Counted from the first letter of the stretch, positions 21,408 through 32,900 are shown. The stretch is 64,000 nt of DNA from Haemaphysalis longicornis (GCA_013339765.2 CM023449.1:33796702-33860701), one strand, 5' to 3'. Notes: generated by a model not told the origin, from the sequence alone. Numbers and translations: made by a program.

Positions 21408-21740
21408 GGTTAAAAAAAATTAGCAGTGACTTACCTCGGCTATGCGATGATATACGTAGCGTGAGCTAAGGTTCAGCTGGTTATTCTTAGGTTTCCCGGT
21501 TATCTAGGATTAACTGATTATCATGCTTACTGCTGCTAAAACGATTTACAATACAATCCAATCCAATCCAATACAATTCAATCCGAACCAATACAAACCA
21601 ATCCAGTCGCGGCGGCGGCGGCTCCGGCGCGCCAGCTGTGCGCCGTGAGACGACACTGCTCCTCTCGCATGCGCCGCACGGCTCTCCAGGAGCCAGGCGA
21701 AACTGCTCAACCTCAGCCAGTGTAGCTCACAGTACAAAAC
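21408..21740 (+). repeat. Interspersed repeat R2, copy 1
   Basis: This copy matches the reverse complement of 24560-25104. Shared blocks are TACGTAGCGTGAGCTAAGGT, CTGGTTATTCTTA, a CCAAT-type pentamer run, GCGGCGGCGGCTCCGG, GCCAGCTGTGCGCCGTGAGA and CTCTCCAGGAGCCA. No coding potential is recognised. Confidence 0.8.
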
Positions 21741-21786
21741 TGTTCAAAGGCTTCAAATTTACTGCTCTTGGGGTAACAAAATTAGA

Positions 21787-22265
21787 ATTTGTTCTAGACC
21801 AAAAACGCGTACATTGGCGGTTCAGACGCCCGTCCAAATGAAAGGCTGCCTAATCGCTGAATGCGGAAAACAACAGGTGCCTAGAGTCTGTGGCGATTTG
21901 CCTGAGCTCGAAGCGACAAAAGCTCAAACGACACCCCTTGTCGTCGTCCGGCAGTCTCTGGTGCACCGGCAATTTATAAGGCCTGAAGCCTTTTGCCTTC
22001 AAGGCACGACTGATGGTAGACGCCGGCGTCCCGAACGTAAGCCCTGCAGGCCTGCATGATAAGCGCGTGTTGGCTTCGAAAGCTCCTACTACGGTTTCGG
22101 CAAGAACCTAACGCCGGCACCCTTTTCTTTCGCCTCTTTTCGTTGTAAGTATCCCTTCGCTTCAAATGTGTCCCTCCAGCGAAGCACGGAAGCGTAGCTC
22201 GGGGGTCGGTTGCTCAATCTTTTCTTGAAGAGGGTGGGTACTCGATGGTGCGACTTCGTCGTTGC
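21787..22265 (-). pseudogene. Dead Tc1/mariner-type transposase fragment
   Basis: On the minus strand, 22265-22089 encodes a helix-turn-helix-like segment (LFKKRLSNRPPSYASVLRW, then FEAKGYLQRK). In another frame, 22080-21790 encodes TPASTISRALKAKGFRPYK, then RLSFCRFELRQI, then FSD, a TAG stop, then AAFHLDGRLNRQ and RFW. The FSD-E-A-x-FHLxGxxNRQ block is the second catalytic Asp region of IS630/Tc1/mariner-like transposases; here the codon after FSD is TAG, where active members have Glu. The frameshift and stop show the copy is dead. Both termini are missing, and the copy lies next to repeat R2. Confidence 0.82.
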
Positions 22266-23299
22266 CAGGCAACATCCTGCACCTACGTTTTCTTCCGCAG
22301 AAAAATCTCTCAACTCAACGCTTCGCGATGACAGACAGACAGGAACACACACAAGCGCGCACACAAAATTTCACAAATAAAACGAGGACAAACAAACAAG
22401 GACAAAGGAAGACTCGTAAAGCTGATTTCGCAGAGCCGGATAACTTGGTAAAGCTAGCAGACGATCAGAAAATGTGGAAGGAGGTGAGGAAACAAATCCA
22501 AAGTTTATTGGCAATGATCAACCGTGGGAATATTTCATTATGATTGGTATCGAGTGTTATGCAAGTATTTATGATCACTGTAAACTAGGGACGAAAGAGA
22601 TTTTGTGACCGTTTGCTGGAGAGCCCAACGTGGCCTCCACAATCGGCTACCGGCGGCGCGGCGCCGGCAGCAAATCACGGAGCCCACTATCCAAACGTAC
22701 GTTTCGCTCTGCATACCCCAGGTGGCGCCGTCACTCCAACATCAGCGCTGGCTCGCATGTCCACATCGGCCGCCATTTTGCCATAGGAGAAAATCATTTT
22801 TATTTATTTTCACAATAAACATGTAAGTACCGTCGTTGTTCCCGGTTTTAAACGAAACAGATCACAAAATGCGACCTTCGTGTCAAGTTTGAGCGATAAC
22901 AGAGCGGCGGCAAGCTCAGGAAAAAACTTTAAAGTGTTCCAATTATCGTAGCACCACCCTGTATTTGTTTTTGTATCTTGTAGTAAGATAATTTACTTCT
23001 TCGTTTTAGCGACAACCTGCAAACTCTTTGCGTTATCACTTTCACGGACATCACCGTCGACATGGAAATGCGTGCCGCTATGGCGCACACAATTTATGCC
23101 GTGACTATCGGTTCTGGGATGCAATAATAACAGCGAAACGCTGCGCTCGATGATCTCTATGGTCTAAGTGATTCAAAAAATCGCTTAGATGTCTTCTGTT
23201 AAGTTATTAGCTGCCTGTTTTTGGGCTTTCTTCGGGGCTTTAGGTGTTTGTGGTTTTGGTTATATAATTAAGACAATTGTATTTTGATTGACAATGTCC
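22266..23299. other. Unassigned intergenic
   Basis: A GC-rich stretch at about 22610-22790 is compositionally different (CGGCGGCGCGGCGCCGG) but has no recognised domain. I see nothing else to annotate. Confidence 0.4.
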
Positions 23300-23585
23300 G
23301 CCATTAACTAGAAAATGTGATTTTTCTTTTGTCTTTTTTTTCTGTTTTTGCGTTAATTACTTTTCGTTGTCTGTAATTTCACTTAGCCTCTAATGACTAT
23401 TCACTCCATTATATTGTATAATTGGTTGCCGTTCCCTCGTATCACATGTTTCTTGTTTACTCCATCTAGTTCATTGTGTTATTATTCATCGAGGGTCCCG
23501 TTATAGTTTTTAACTTTGGGACCCTCGTCTGTATAATACTATCACTGTAAAAACTTTTTGGAATGACTAATGAACTGAAGCTGAA
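23300..23585 (+). mobile_element. CR1-like LINE 3' terminal fragment with stem-loop
   Basis: T-rich 3' UTR-like sequence is followed by a perfect 9-bp stem, GAGGGTCCC (23491-23499) and GGGACCCTC (23518-23526), then GTCTGTATAATACT and a TGAACTGAAGCTGAAATG tail. The same arrangement in decayed form is at 11690-11815. No ORF remains. Confidence 0.5.
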
Positions 23586-23724
23586 ATGCTATTCCCACCG
23601 ATTAACTCACTCCTCAAGCTCAAACTAGACCAGCGCGGCAATAGATAAAACCTCTATTTGGCCTCTTTTAGATGCAAAGCATCTCTTGCTCACGGCTCCG
23701 TCGTCCGTCGTCTATCCATCCTCC

Positions 23725-23924
23725 GGCCCAGGAAGACACCGGCAACACTGCCGCTCAAGCATCTCATGGTCGCTGCCATGTCGGGGCCACACCCCCACTG
23801 CGCATCCTCGGCTCATCTCGGGTCGGCCCAGGAAGACACCGGTAACACGGTCGCTCCAGGAGCCATTAAAGGGTAAGACACCACCGGGCGTTCAGCAAGC
23901 CGAGCATACGCAGTGGGGGTGTGG
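23725..23924. repeat. Composite direct (100-bp period) and inverted repeat
   Basis: GGCCCAGGAAGACACCGG at 23725 recurs at 23825 with one later mismatch. In addition, 23787-23813 (CCACACCCCCACTGCG and following bases) pairs with 23898-23924 as a 27-bp inverted repeat with two mismatches. This points to a rearranged repeat cluster; the ORFs across it are not credible proteins. Confidence 0.75.
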
Positions 23925-23971
23925 ACGGCGCAACAACGATAAGGGAGGAACATAGCCCCGTCGCATCTAAT

Positions 23972-24229
23972 AAAATTACGCCATCTTCCCGCAGGGGAAC
24001 CCTGAGTAGTATGCGAAACAGCCATGGGCTCAACGCAATTTCCCATTTCGTAGCTCCGGTAAGTAAAAAGTGTGGTAGTTACCATGGAAACCAAACTGTA
24101 AATATAACGGTAGCTAGGTACCTCAACCTAACGGAAACGCGAACTGAAAACTACTGGGCACTTGGATCAACCCCATGGCTGCTTTGCCTACTACTCAGGG
24201 TTCCCCTACGGGAAGATGGTGTAATTTTT
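23972..24229. mobile_element. MITE-like element, about 258 bp, TIRs of about 40-60 bp
   Basis: The left end CCATCTTCCCGCAGGGGAAC, continuing CCTGAGTAGTA, matches the reverse complement of the right end (CCATCTTCCCGTAGGGGAAC, continuing CCTGAGTAGTA). Similarity extends inward through a CAGCCATGGG motif on both sides. A related end fragment (GAGGGGAACCCTG) is at about 27974. There is no coding capacity. Confidence 0.8.
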
Positions 24230-24559
24230 TTATTTTTCGCTCCTTTTCGATGCCCTAACCACAAGTTCAGCATGACAAGTATGAATGGATGCATAATAAG
24301 TACGGATGGAAGAAGTACGGGTGGCTACACAGGCTCGCTATAAAAAGTATGGATGGATGCATGTACAGTCACATCGTAAGTTTGCTTCTCTTTCTTCGCT
24401 TTCGTTTTTTCGTCTTTTGGCGCAAGTTTCGTCAACAAGCAGATTATTGGGACACACCACAGCTTCCACAATCAGTTCTGTGCGGCTGGGGTGCACCTGT
24501 TCTGCTCCCGTGCCATCACGTCCACTTGACGCGTGCCACGCATGCGGGTTTTGTAGCGT

Positions 24560-25104
24560 CACTTACAGTGGCTGAGGTTTAGCAGTTTCGCGTGGCTCCT
24601 GGAGAGCTGTGCTGCGTATGCGCGAGGAGCAGTGATGTCTCACGGCGCACAGCTGGCGCGCCAAAGCTAAGGTGGCTAGCCACCTTACCGGAGCCGCCGC
24701 CGCCGCGATTGGATTGTATTGGATTAAAGTGGATTGGATTGGATAGGATAGGAAATTGTTTTAGCCTGAGCACGAGGTCGCGGGTTCGATTCCAGGCCGC
24801 GGTGGCCGCTTTTCTGATGGAGGCGAAAAGCAAAACGCCCGTGTGTACGAGATTTCGGCGCACGTTGGAGATCCTCAGGTGGTCAAAATTAATCCGGAGC
24901 CCTACACTTTGGCGCGCTTCATCGCCTCCGTTGCGTCGGCGCGTTAAGCCGTATACAGTCAATCAAGGAAATCATTCTAGCAACCGTAAACATGATAATA
25001 AGCTAAGCGTAGACAAAGAGGAAACGTAAGAATAACCAGCGAGACCTTAGCTCACGCTACGTATATCCTGACATAGCCGAGCTAAGCCCCTGATAATTTT
25101 TTTT
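24560..25104 (-). repeat. Interspersed repeat R2, copy 2, split by a SINE
   Basis: This is the inverted partner of 21408-21740 in the opposite orientation. Homology is interrupted at about 24750-24967 by a tRNA-derived SINE. The diverged flanks of the insert (TAAAACAATTTCC-type in reverse complement) resemble a target-site duplication of about 14 bp. Confidence 0.78.
24752..24967 (+). mobile_element. tRNA-derived SINE (family S), plus orientation
   Basis: The copy contains a box B-like GGTCGCGGGTTCGATTCC near 24775, then the family body GCTTTTCTGATGGAGGCGAA, CGTGTGTACGAGATTTCGG, AATTAATCCGGAGCCC and GCGTCGGCGCGTTAA, ending in a TCAATCA-type tail. The box A end is missing. Other copies are at 29013, 29388, 38890 and 62665. 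Confidence 0.85.
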
Positions 25105-27548
25105 TTCTTCCGTCACAGGCAACGTGCGCACACAGCGCAGTAACACCGCATTGGGTTCATACGGTTAAAACCCGGTTTCTATTCCTATGCTAACTCAAGT
25201 GTGTGTTGCTTTAGTCTCGGCAGCAGTGGCCATTAGATGTATCAGACAACGGCGACGGCTTTCTCCTCACTGTGCACTTGAGCCTTTCGGCTTTAAAACA
25301 GTGCATGAAACGCAGGGGGGCCAACCAGAGAATTGTCCGCTTGGCTACTCACAGCCACAGCCCAACATAATTCTCAGGCGATATGATGACACAGCAGAAT
25401 CAAGACACGCTATTATTCTGCGCGACGGCCATAGCAATGGGCTCTTACGCAATGAGCTCGAGTAGGTGAACATTTCTCGTTCATTTCTTCCTCTACATTT
25501 CTGTTCGACTCATTCCGTATTCGGTTGTTCGAACTCCCTACCTAAGCTTTTTCCTCCTCGTTCCCTGGTTGAAGCCGGAGGTTTAAATGCTCGATCAGGC
25601 TGCCTTCACTTATCTTTCTGCACTTGCATCTCCTTAGACCCAAGATGGTCACACCAAAGCTGCTTCTCCAAAGAACGGGTCGAAGGCGTTGCCTTCATAG
25701 TGGGGTGTGGCGCCACTTATGTGCTCTCCGTGTGCAACCTGATGGCGCCTGCCTTAATTCCAGACTCCTTTCGGCTAATAAGTTTCCTTTCCTCTCACAA
25801 GTTACCTGCACAATTTTTTCTACCATTGTTTGATTGCATTAAACGTACAAACCGCTGATTTGTGTGTGGTTATATATTCTTCATCAAACGTTACATAGCA
25901 GCTTTTTTCCCTGTTGCGTAGAGCTTTCCGTACTGTGTCCTTGCTTGTGCAATTTTCTGCCTCTTGCTATTGTCAGCATGCTGACATAAGCAGTAATCAT
26001 GCTTGCGTCATTGAAGCCTACTTTCGCCTTTTTTTGCGCTAGAGCGTTTACCCCAGGTCATTGACAATACTTTTTCTTAGCGTTGCAGAACTCTATTTCC
26101 TGCCATAAGCAAGATTTCCACTATTTGTGCCCTCTCTTTCATACCCTGAATACCCCTCATTCAGTGCTGAGTAACTAAGCGGGCTTTACACCTTGATAGC
26201 ATCTCGACCTTTTCGTCCACTTTTCTCCTCCTCCTCCTCCTGTGAAGGCCCGTTACAACGAAATCGGAGTCTGAAACTGACGTCACTGTACGTGGTTAGT
26301 TTCGAGATATCTAGAGAGAGAGATAGATGACTTTGATGACCGAGATAGGTTCTGAAGGGTATATCTATTTCGCTCTTTTTTCTGCTTGTCCGGGCTTTGT
26401 GTAAATAAATGCACTCTCTTTAGATGCTGCTCAGAAACATTTTTTTCTTCGGGTCATCGTTTATAAAGTTTTCGTGTCACTCCGCTTTGGGCAATCGGGC
26501 CGACAAAAAGGGCCGAAATATGGAGAATAGAAATAATATGCGTAGGCGCATTTCCCGCAATTGTGCTGGCCTCATCTGGACACTTAAGAAAATGAAATGA
26601 GCTAGAGATAGCAGCGTGGTGTAAAAGATAATGCGCTGCTTTTCCCCCGCATTCCTGGGAAACGCCTTACTATAGCTGTTTTGGTCCTTGTGCCTTGCAT
26701 GATACCGAGTGAGTAAATGACGGCCGACGTTTAGCTGTGAGCATTATCAACGCGCTAAAATTTACGCATCTTCAATGCAATGAGCGTATTTCGCAAAAAC
26801 ACACCATCCTCTCGATCATAGTGACATCATTCTCGATGTTCAAGACTGGATCCTAAACGGGAAGGTACGACGGTCACCACCCCTGCCACAAATATACGCC
26901 GGCCGCGGTGCTATCGAAGACCCGATGGCCAACTTCGAGCTCCGTTACAACTGCAGTCCCTCAATCTTGTACACGGCCACTTTTTTCCTGGGCGCCAGCC
27001 GACGAGAGCAGTGTATACTCAGGGACCTGTGAAGTGCCCCTCGTTTTGGGTTGAGGGAGCTCGTGCTCGAAGGGCCAATGCACAAAAGAGGCCTAGAATC
27101 ATCCTGTCACGCGCCAAGTTCCATCCGCGCAACGAACTGCCACGCCAACGGCAGCAGGCACAAGCGGACCCGTTCTGCTGCATCATCGCCCCGTAGCAAG
27201 CAGTGGATACCACCAGGCCGGGACATACAGGGCGAGGACAGAGCGCCTCTTAGTGCTACATCGGGTATGAGAATACACCACCCACGGGACGAGACTTCAG
27301 CTCGGCAGCAGGGTGCACCGAACAGTCTCTAACCCTGCGCTATTCGCAGGTGGGAGACAATCTGTACAGTATTTTCCATTACGTGTTGTATGCGCTGTTG
27401 CCGAACACAGCTATATTTGAAGTTCTGTTGCATTTAGGTGTGTTTTTTTTTTGGTCAGATTTGTTGTGTTCCACGCTTTTTGGCGTTATCAGTGGCGAGA
27501 GTGAGAAAAAGATGAAAGACCTTAGCACAAGGCAATTACCGATTTAAA
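25105..27548. other. Unassigned intergenic
   Basis: I read all frames of 25105-27548. Open frames at 25187-25858 and 27011-27332 have no motif I recognise; the latter is rich in Arg, Ala and Gln and might be transposon-derived, but I cannot support that. A short TCC run (26226-26240) and a GA run (about 26314-26327) are present. Confidence 0.4.
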
Positions 27549-27720
27549 ACTTGAACGAAGGGCTGACTTCCGCACGCTCAAACACTTTCGGTGGTGTCAA
27601 TGAGATCAAAAGCAAAATAAAAGTACTTCGAAAGGAAGTCCAGTGCCTGTCCAAACAGAACGATAATTTAACGGTAGAAAACCAAAAGCGCAATGAAAAA
27701 ATCAACGAACTTAAACAGTA
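27549..27720 (+). mobile_element. Coiled-coil fragment resembling LINE ORF1
   Basis: The frame NEIKSKIKVLRKEVQCLSKQ, then NDNLTVENQKRNEKINELK, ends in a TAA. It shows heptad-like spacing of hydrophobic residues like the coiled coil of CR1/L2-type ORF1 proteins. A stop lies directly upstream and a decayed minisatellite follows. A non-repeat origin is possible. Confidence 0.4.
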
Positions 27721-27915
27721 ACAACTTAAAAGGGTGACAGCTGAAGGGGGTAACAACTTAAAGGGTAACAACTTAATTAAAAGGGTAACTTAAAAGGGTA
27801 ACAACTTAAAAAAGCAACTATTCAAAACAATAAATACTTAAAAGATTAACTACTTAAAACAGTAACAACTCAAAGCAGTAACAACATAAACAGCAACAAA
27901 ATTAACAGAGGTGTA
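27715..27915. repeat. Decayed minisatellite (AACAACTTAAAAGGGT type)
   Basis: Repeats of AGTAACAACTTAAAAGGGTA and shortened or mutated variants fill about 200 bp, roughly ten irregular units. They begin exactly at the end of the coiled-coil frame, whose last codons (ACTTAAACAGTAACAACTT) look like the seed unit. Confidence 0.7.
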
Positions 27916-28310
27916 ACAGATTAGAAATGCAAGGAATGCCAGCAAAATTGCGCCCACCTCCCTGCGAGGGGAACCCTGTGTAGATGCGACGCATCGTGGG
28001 GTTCACTTAGTGTTTCCGTTGGATTGATTCTGAAATCGTGTGAAACTTGTCGGGAACGCGTATGATTATTATGTTTTATGATTACTATCATGTTTTATTG
28101 GCCAATCTTGGTCAATCTAAGTGGTATGCTTGGGGCTTCGCTGTCGCAACGACCTTTACTCCATCATTGTTGCTGTAAGTGGGAGCTTCTTTTCTTTTAT
28201 TGCAAGTGTTAATCATTGCTCCATCATGCGTTGTATCAGTAGCATCTTGACGAAGTTTGAATGAGTCAAGGATATAAGGCGCGTTCGTAGCATTTGATTC
28301 TGTTTCGGTT

Positions 28311-28480
28311 TTGTGGCGCAGTGGGAAGAGCACCATGTACCTCGCGTTCCGCCCACAGGGTCGTGGGTTCGAAACCGGGCGCCGCAAACTGTAATTTTTT
28401 TTATAGTGAAGGGGGAGGGGTGCGGACGGACAACGTCGTATGGAGGGACAAGGCGAATGAATGAGATGCAGTCGCATCTA
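28311..28480 (+). mobile_element. tRNA-headed SINE, a family different from S
   Basis: The tRNA-like head has box A-like GTGGCGCAGTGGGAAGAGCA (28314 on) and box B-like GGTCGTGGGTTCGAAACC near 28359, with acceptor-like complementarity (GGCGC and GCGCC). A T-run and an unrelated body to about 28480 follow. The absence of a normal anticodon arm and the long tail argue against a functional tRNA gene. Confidence 0.6.
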
Positions 28481-29012
28481 AAAGGTGACGCATATGGCAT
28501 CGTCAGAAAGATTAGAACCCTTGAGTGGGGAGGCTATTGCGGACACCGTCATTGACTAAGCCACCGTGTCCCCCGTTCAGACCTCGAGAAAAAAATATCA
28601 TCATTTTGTGCAACGTTCCAAGAGAGATAAGATGCTAAAAAAGTGCAGAAAGCAAGAAATCACCACTACGGTGGTGACAGCACGGCTGTCTACGTAAACG
28701 AGCATCTGACCAGCGCAGACAAGAAGCTGATGGGCGCAGCGAGGGTGCAGAAAAGAAGGCAGGATGGAGGTTTGCGTAGTCGTCATGTGGGAAATTTTTT
28801 GTGCAGAAGGATGAAAATAGTGGTCGCATCAGAATTCCGCGCATTTGTGTTGTTAACCAAATAACTCGGTAGACGGCTTCAGGGACTGAACCCGGAAGCT
28901 ATCGTATAGAATGGAACTTGCAGAAAGCGACTTTCAGTATTACAACTGCATGCATTTTAACGAACACTTTGGCACAGCAAAAGGACTACTTTCACGTTAC
29001 ATCTTGATTATG
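28481..29012. other. Unassigned intergenic
   Basis: No recognised gene or repeat. The frames at 28643-28864 and 28844-28635 have no recognisable motif. Confidence 0.4.
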
Positions 29013-29215
29013 GAGTTTGCCGCACCGACGCTCACTGGCGATGAGGCGCGTCGTAGTGGAGGGCTCCGGATTAATTTTAGCCACCAGGGGATCTTTAACG
29101 TGCGCCTTCTAACACACGGGCGTTTTCGCTCTTCGCCTCCATCAGAAAAGCGGCCGTCGGGGCCGGGAATCGAACCTGTGTCTTTGGGCCCAGTACCACG
29201 TTGCATCTGAATGCA
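29013..29215 (-). mobile_element. SINE family S copy, diverged
   Basis: On the minus strand it has box B-like GGTTCGATTCCCGGCCC and the body GCTTTTCTGATGGAGGCGAA. The 3' part includes AATTAATCCGGAGCCC. The tRNA head is rearranged and lacks a clear box A, and no target-site duplication was found. Confidence 0.75.
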
Positions 29216-29387
29216 AGAAGCGTTAAGAATAAAACAGACGAGTTAAGTCTATTTCCAAACTCGATCAATGTTAAATTTGATGACTAAATGCTTACCGAAT
29301 CTTGGTTAACAAAAATAGACTAGGTACGATACTTTAAATGCTCTAAAAACAACGCTATGCAGGGAAAACGAAAAAGGGGGCGGCATA

Positions 29388-29635
29388 TCGATTGATTTTG
29401 ATTGATTGTAAGCTTTAACGCGCCGACGCAATGCAAGGGATCAGGCGCGCCGTAGTGAAGGGCTCCGGATTAATTTTGACCACCAGGGGATCATTAACAT
29501 GCGCCGAAATCTCGTACAGACGGGCGTTTTTGCTTTTCGCCTCCATCAAAAAAGCGGCCGCCGCGGCCGGGAGTCGAACCCGCAAACTCGTGCTTAGCAG
29601 CGCAGCGCCTTAGCCACTGAGCCACCGCGGCGGGT
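29388..29635 (-). mobile_element. SINE family S copy with 14-bp target-site duplication
   Basis: Full-length copy: on the minus strand the head has box A TGGCTCAGTGGCTAAGG and box B-like CGGGTTCGACTCCCGGCC, and the tail is a CAATCAAAATCAATC type. AAGGGGGCGGCATA flanks it exactly at 29374-29387 and 29636-29649, showing LINE-type integration. Confidence 0.92.
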
Positions 29636-29672
29636 AAGGGGGCGGCATAGCTATCAGAACTGACTTGCAGCA

Positions 29673-30011
29673 TCAGAACTGACTTCCAGCATCTAACGAC
29701 AGTCGAACTAACAAGTATGAATGAAAGCGTCGGAAGCATGTTATAAGAGTGTCAAATGTTGTAATTGATGCAATCTACGCCCACCAGCTGGTATCATATC
29801 CGAGTTCATGGCTTTTGCCGAAATCACTATTTTTTGGAATCTTCAGAACTGACTTCAGCATCTAACGACAGTCGAACTAACAAGTATGAATGAAAGCGTC
29901 GAAAGCATGTTATAAGAGTGTCAAATGTTGTAATTGATGCAATCTACCGCCCACCAGCTGGTATCGTATCCCAGTTCATGGCTTTTGCCGAAATCACTAT
30001 TTTTTGGAATC
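29673..30011. repeat. Tandem duplication, about 170-bp period, two units
   Basis: The segment from TCAGAACTGACTTCCAGC (29673) to TTTTTTGGAATC is repeated from 29843 with few differences; CTACGCCCACC in unit 1 is CTACCGCCCACC in unit 2. It covers the 5' visible edge of the LINE endonuclease remnant, so only the second unit continues into the rest of the element. Confidence 0.92.
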
Positions 30012-31118
30012 ATATCACTAAAACTCATGATCTTAGGCGGCATTAATACAGACGTGCTATCAGATACCCTGCCGGCGGAATAAGTCATGAACAGTATTAA
30101 CGCGCATGCTTGTAGCAATGTCATAACTCTACCAACCAGGACCACTTGCACAACCGCGAGTCTAATCGATATCTGCGTCAAAAACTGAAAATAATCTTCG
30201 AGCTGGTGGTATAGCCTCCTACCTCAGTGATCATTTGCGAATCATTTGCCTTTCGCCTTTAGCAACTAAAAAACATGGCGGAAGAATAGCCAACTGCTTC
30301 TGCGTCGAGACATAACAGAAGAATCTTCAAATCACTTTTCTTCCCTTTTGGAACAGCAGAGCTGGGATAACGCCTTGAAAGACAAAACCTTCTTAAACAG
30401 AATAAAAAATTTCTACCACGCAGATTTTACACTCCAGCTATGTAAGAGTTAGCACAAACGGATTAGAAAACCCTGCTTAACATTAGGCGTGTTTAAAGAG
30501 AACGAAAAAGACTGCAAACACGATAATTTCACACAGAAACGTGACCCTATGTCGCTTGTGGAGTATAAGCATCGGAACAAACTAAACTCAGGCTTGAGAA
30601 AAGCGAAGTGCGACTGTCATAAAAATAAATTTACGAGGATTCATGGTGATCAGAGGAAAATGTGGGCTGCTGCCAACCAGTTATTAAACCGGAAATCAGC
30701 TGAACCTTCTGTGACAGAAATTCTTATAAACGACACACGCATAGTAGGACAGGAAGTTGCACACGCAATGAAGCGCCACTTTATTAACATAGGCAAGTAT
30801 ACAAAAAATGCGTGAGCGTACATTAACCCTCACAATTCGTTACGCAACCCGAGTCGATTATGCTCATGCCGGCTACGCCATGTGAAATTCAGGAAACAAT
30901 CGCTAATTTGGACAATGCCTCAGCTGCTGGTTATGACGGTATTAAAGCCTCGCCCCTAAAATATACTTTCCACGTTATTAGCCCGATATTGTAACACCTA
31001 ACAAACAATATGCCTGGAACAGGGAAATTTCCAGACGAGCTAAAAGTAGCTAAAGTTACCCCCGTTTGTAAGACAGGAGAGGATGTGGAAACATAACTTC
31101 CGACAAATATCTTAGCGG

Positions 31119-32900
31119 GCGGGGGCCTCCTGCCCGATCCCGACATAAAACTCTTTGGTGACTCGATTCCAGTAAAAAGAGAACACAAGTTTTTGGGTGT
31201 GGTGTTTGACGAGAAACTCACGTTCATCCCTCACATCAGACAACTAAAACATAAATGCCTCAAAGCAATAAACATACTTAAGGTCCTTTCACACCACTCC
31301 TATGGCGCGGACAAGCAACTCCTCTTACGTGTCTTCACAAGCTTGGTGGGGTCCCGCTTGGACTATGGGAGCGTGGTTTATGGGGCGGCAACAAAAAACA
31401 GCGCTGAAAATGCTAGACCCAGTGCTTCACTTGGGGCTTCGCCTCGCGTCAGGCGCTTTCCGTACAAGCCCCGTACAAAGCCTATACGTCGAGTGCGACA
31501 AATGGTCCCTAGATCATCAGCGAACATACATAGATCTTCTGTACGCTTTTAAAATTTCGTCAATAACCCACCATCCTCTCAAACCATTTATTTGTGATAC
31601 ACCCATGTCCCAACTTCTTCTTAATCGTCCATCTATCTCTGCTCCGTTCTCACATAGGGTGAGACAGGAAGTGTCAGAATTATCGGTCACCTTTTCAGAC
31701 ACCTACAAATCAACCCTTTCCGACTTTTTACCACCATGGCAGCTGCGCCCCGTGTCGTGCGATTTGTCCTTTGTAGCAATTGATAAAAAACGAGTACCCA
31801 CAGCTGCAATTCTTCAGCACTTCTTGTTCCTTCAAGATAAATACAAGTGTGCAGAATTCTTTAGCGACGCGTCAAAAACAGCCCGTATCGTGTCGTGTGC
31901 TGCGCACGGACCTGATTTTAGGGTATCTAACACTTTAAACTCGAAAAGCAGCATTTTTACTGCTGAAGCCTATGGGATATTTCTGGTTTTAAAGCACATA
32001 GTTCATCATAAAATTCCCAAGTCCATCATCTTCACAGATTCCTTGAGTGTAGTACGTGCATTGTCATCTAAGCAGTACTGTAAAAAACCATGTTATTCAT
32101 CTAGTTTACAAAACCATTATGTCAGCTTATGCATTAAGTCTTGAAGTAACTGTATGCTGGGTGCCAGGTCACTCGGGGATCGCCGGAAACGAGACAGCAG
32201 ATCAAATGGCCGCTGCTGCTGCACTTGCAAACACGGTGGACATAACAACAATACCGTACACTGACCTTAAGTCACACATCAGACAACACCTTCGCAATAC
32301 ATGGCAAGCACACTGGAATGAACAGGCAGACAACAAGCTACACGTTATAAAGACACTCTTGGGAGCATACACCACTGACACACATAACAGGCACAATGAA
32401 GTTACCCTGGCTCGATTACGGATAGGCCACACGCATGCAACACACTCATACCTGCTCACGGGATCTCCAAGACCCTTGTGTAGCAGGTGTGGAGACGGCC
32501 TATCCGTGATCCATGTGTTACTTCAATGCAAAGCACTCCACACAACACGACAGAAACACTTCGCCGACCTCTACAAACAACACATTCCACTACACCCAGC
32601 ATTGTTTTTAGCGGATGACCCCATGGTTCCTGTACAACGCACGTTTAAGTTTCTTAGAGACATCAAGTTTTTACACCTGGTTTCATATCACGCGTAGTTG
32701 CTTTTAAACCCGATCTCATGCCGCCCACCATCACAACCTGGCCTTTTACACCAGCCATCCTCATTGTCTTTACTGAATTCACTTTGGTTTTTGTTGAACG
32801 GTTTTAGCGTTTACGGTTACATCCTTCATACCTAACCACCGTTTTGGCGCTCTTTGCCCTCGTTGGCCTTGCGCCATAAAACACCAACCATCATCATCAT
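31119..32900 (+). mobile_element. Nested 5'-truncated LINE (RT C-terminus, RNase H, zinc knuckle)
   Basis: The insert starts in the C-terminal reverse transcriptase region (KREHKFLGVVFDEKLTF, SRLDYGSVVYG), continues through RTYIDLLYAFKISS, RNase H motifs (FFSDASKT, IFTAEAYGIFL, IIFTDSLSVV, VCWVPGHSGIAGNETAD) and a knuckle CSRCGDGLSVIHVLLQC, and ends HLVSYHA-stop at 32697. Two frameshifts (near 31350 and 32080) make it inactive. The 3' UTR ends in an ATC repeat. CAAATATCTTAGCGG at 31104-31118 and 32901-32915 is the target-site duplication in the host LINE. Confidence 0.93.

Noticed and set aside
28311..28395. Functional tRNA gene
   Set aside because: Box A and box B are present but the anticodon arm is not normal, and a SINE-like body and T-run follow.
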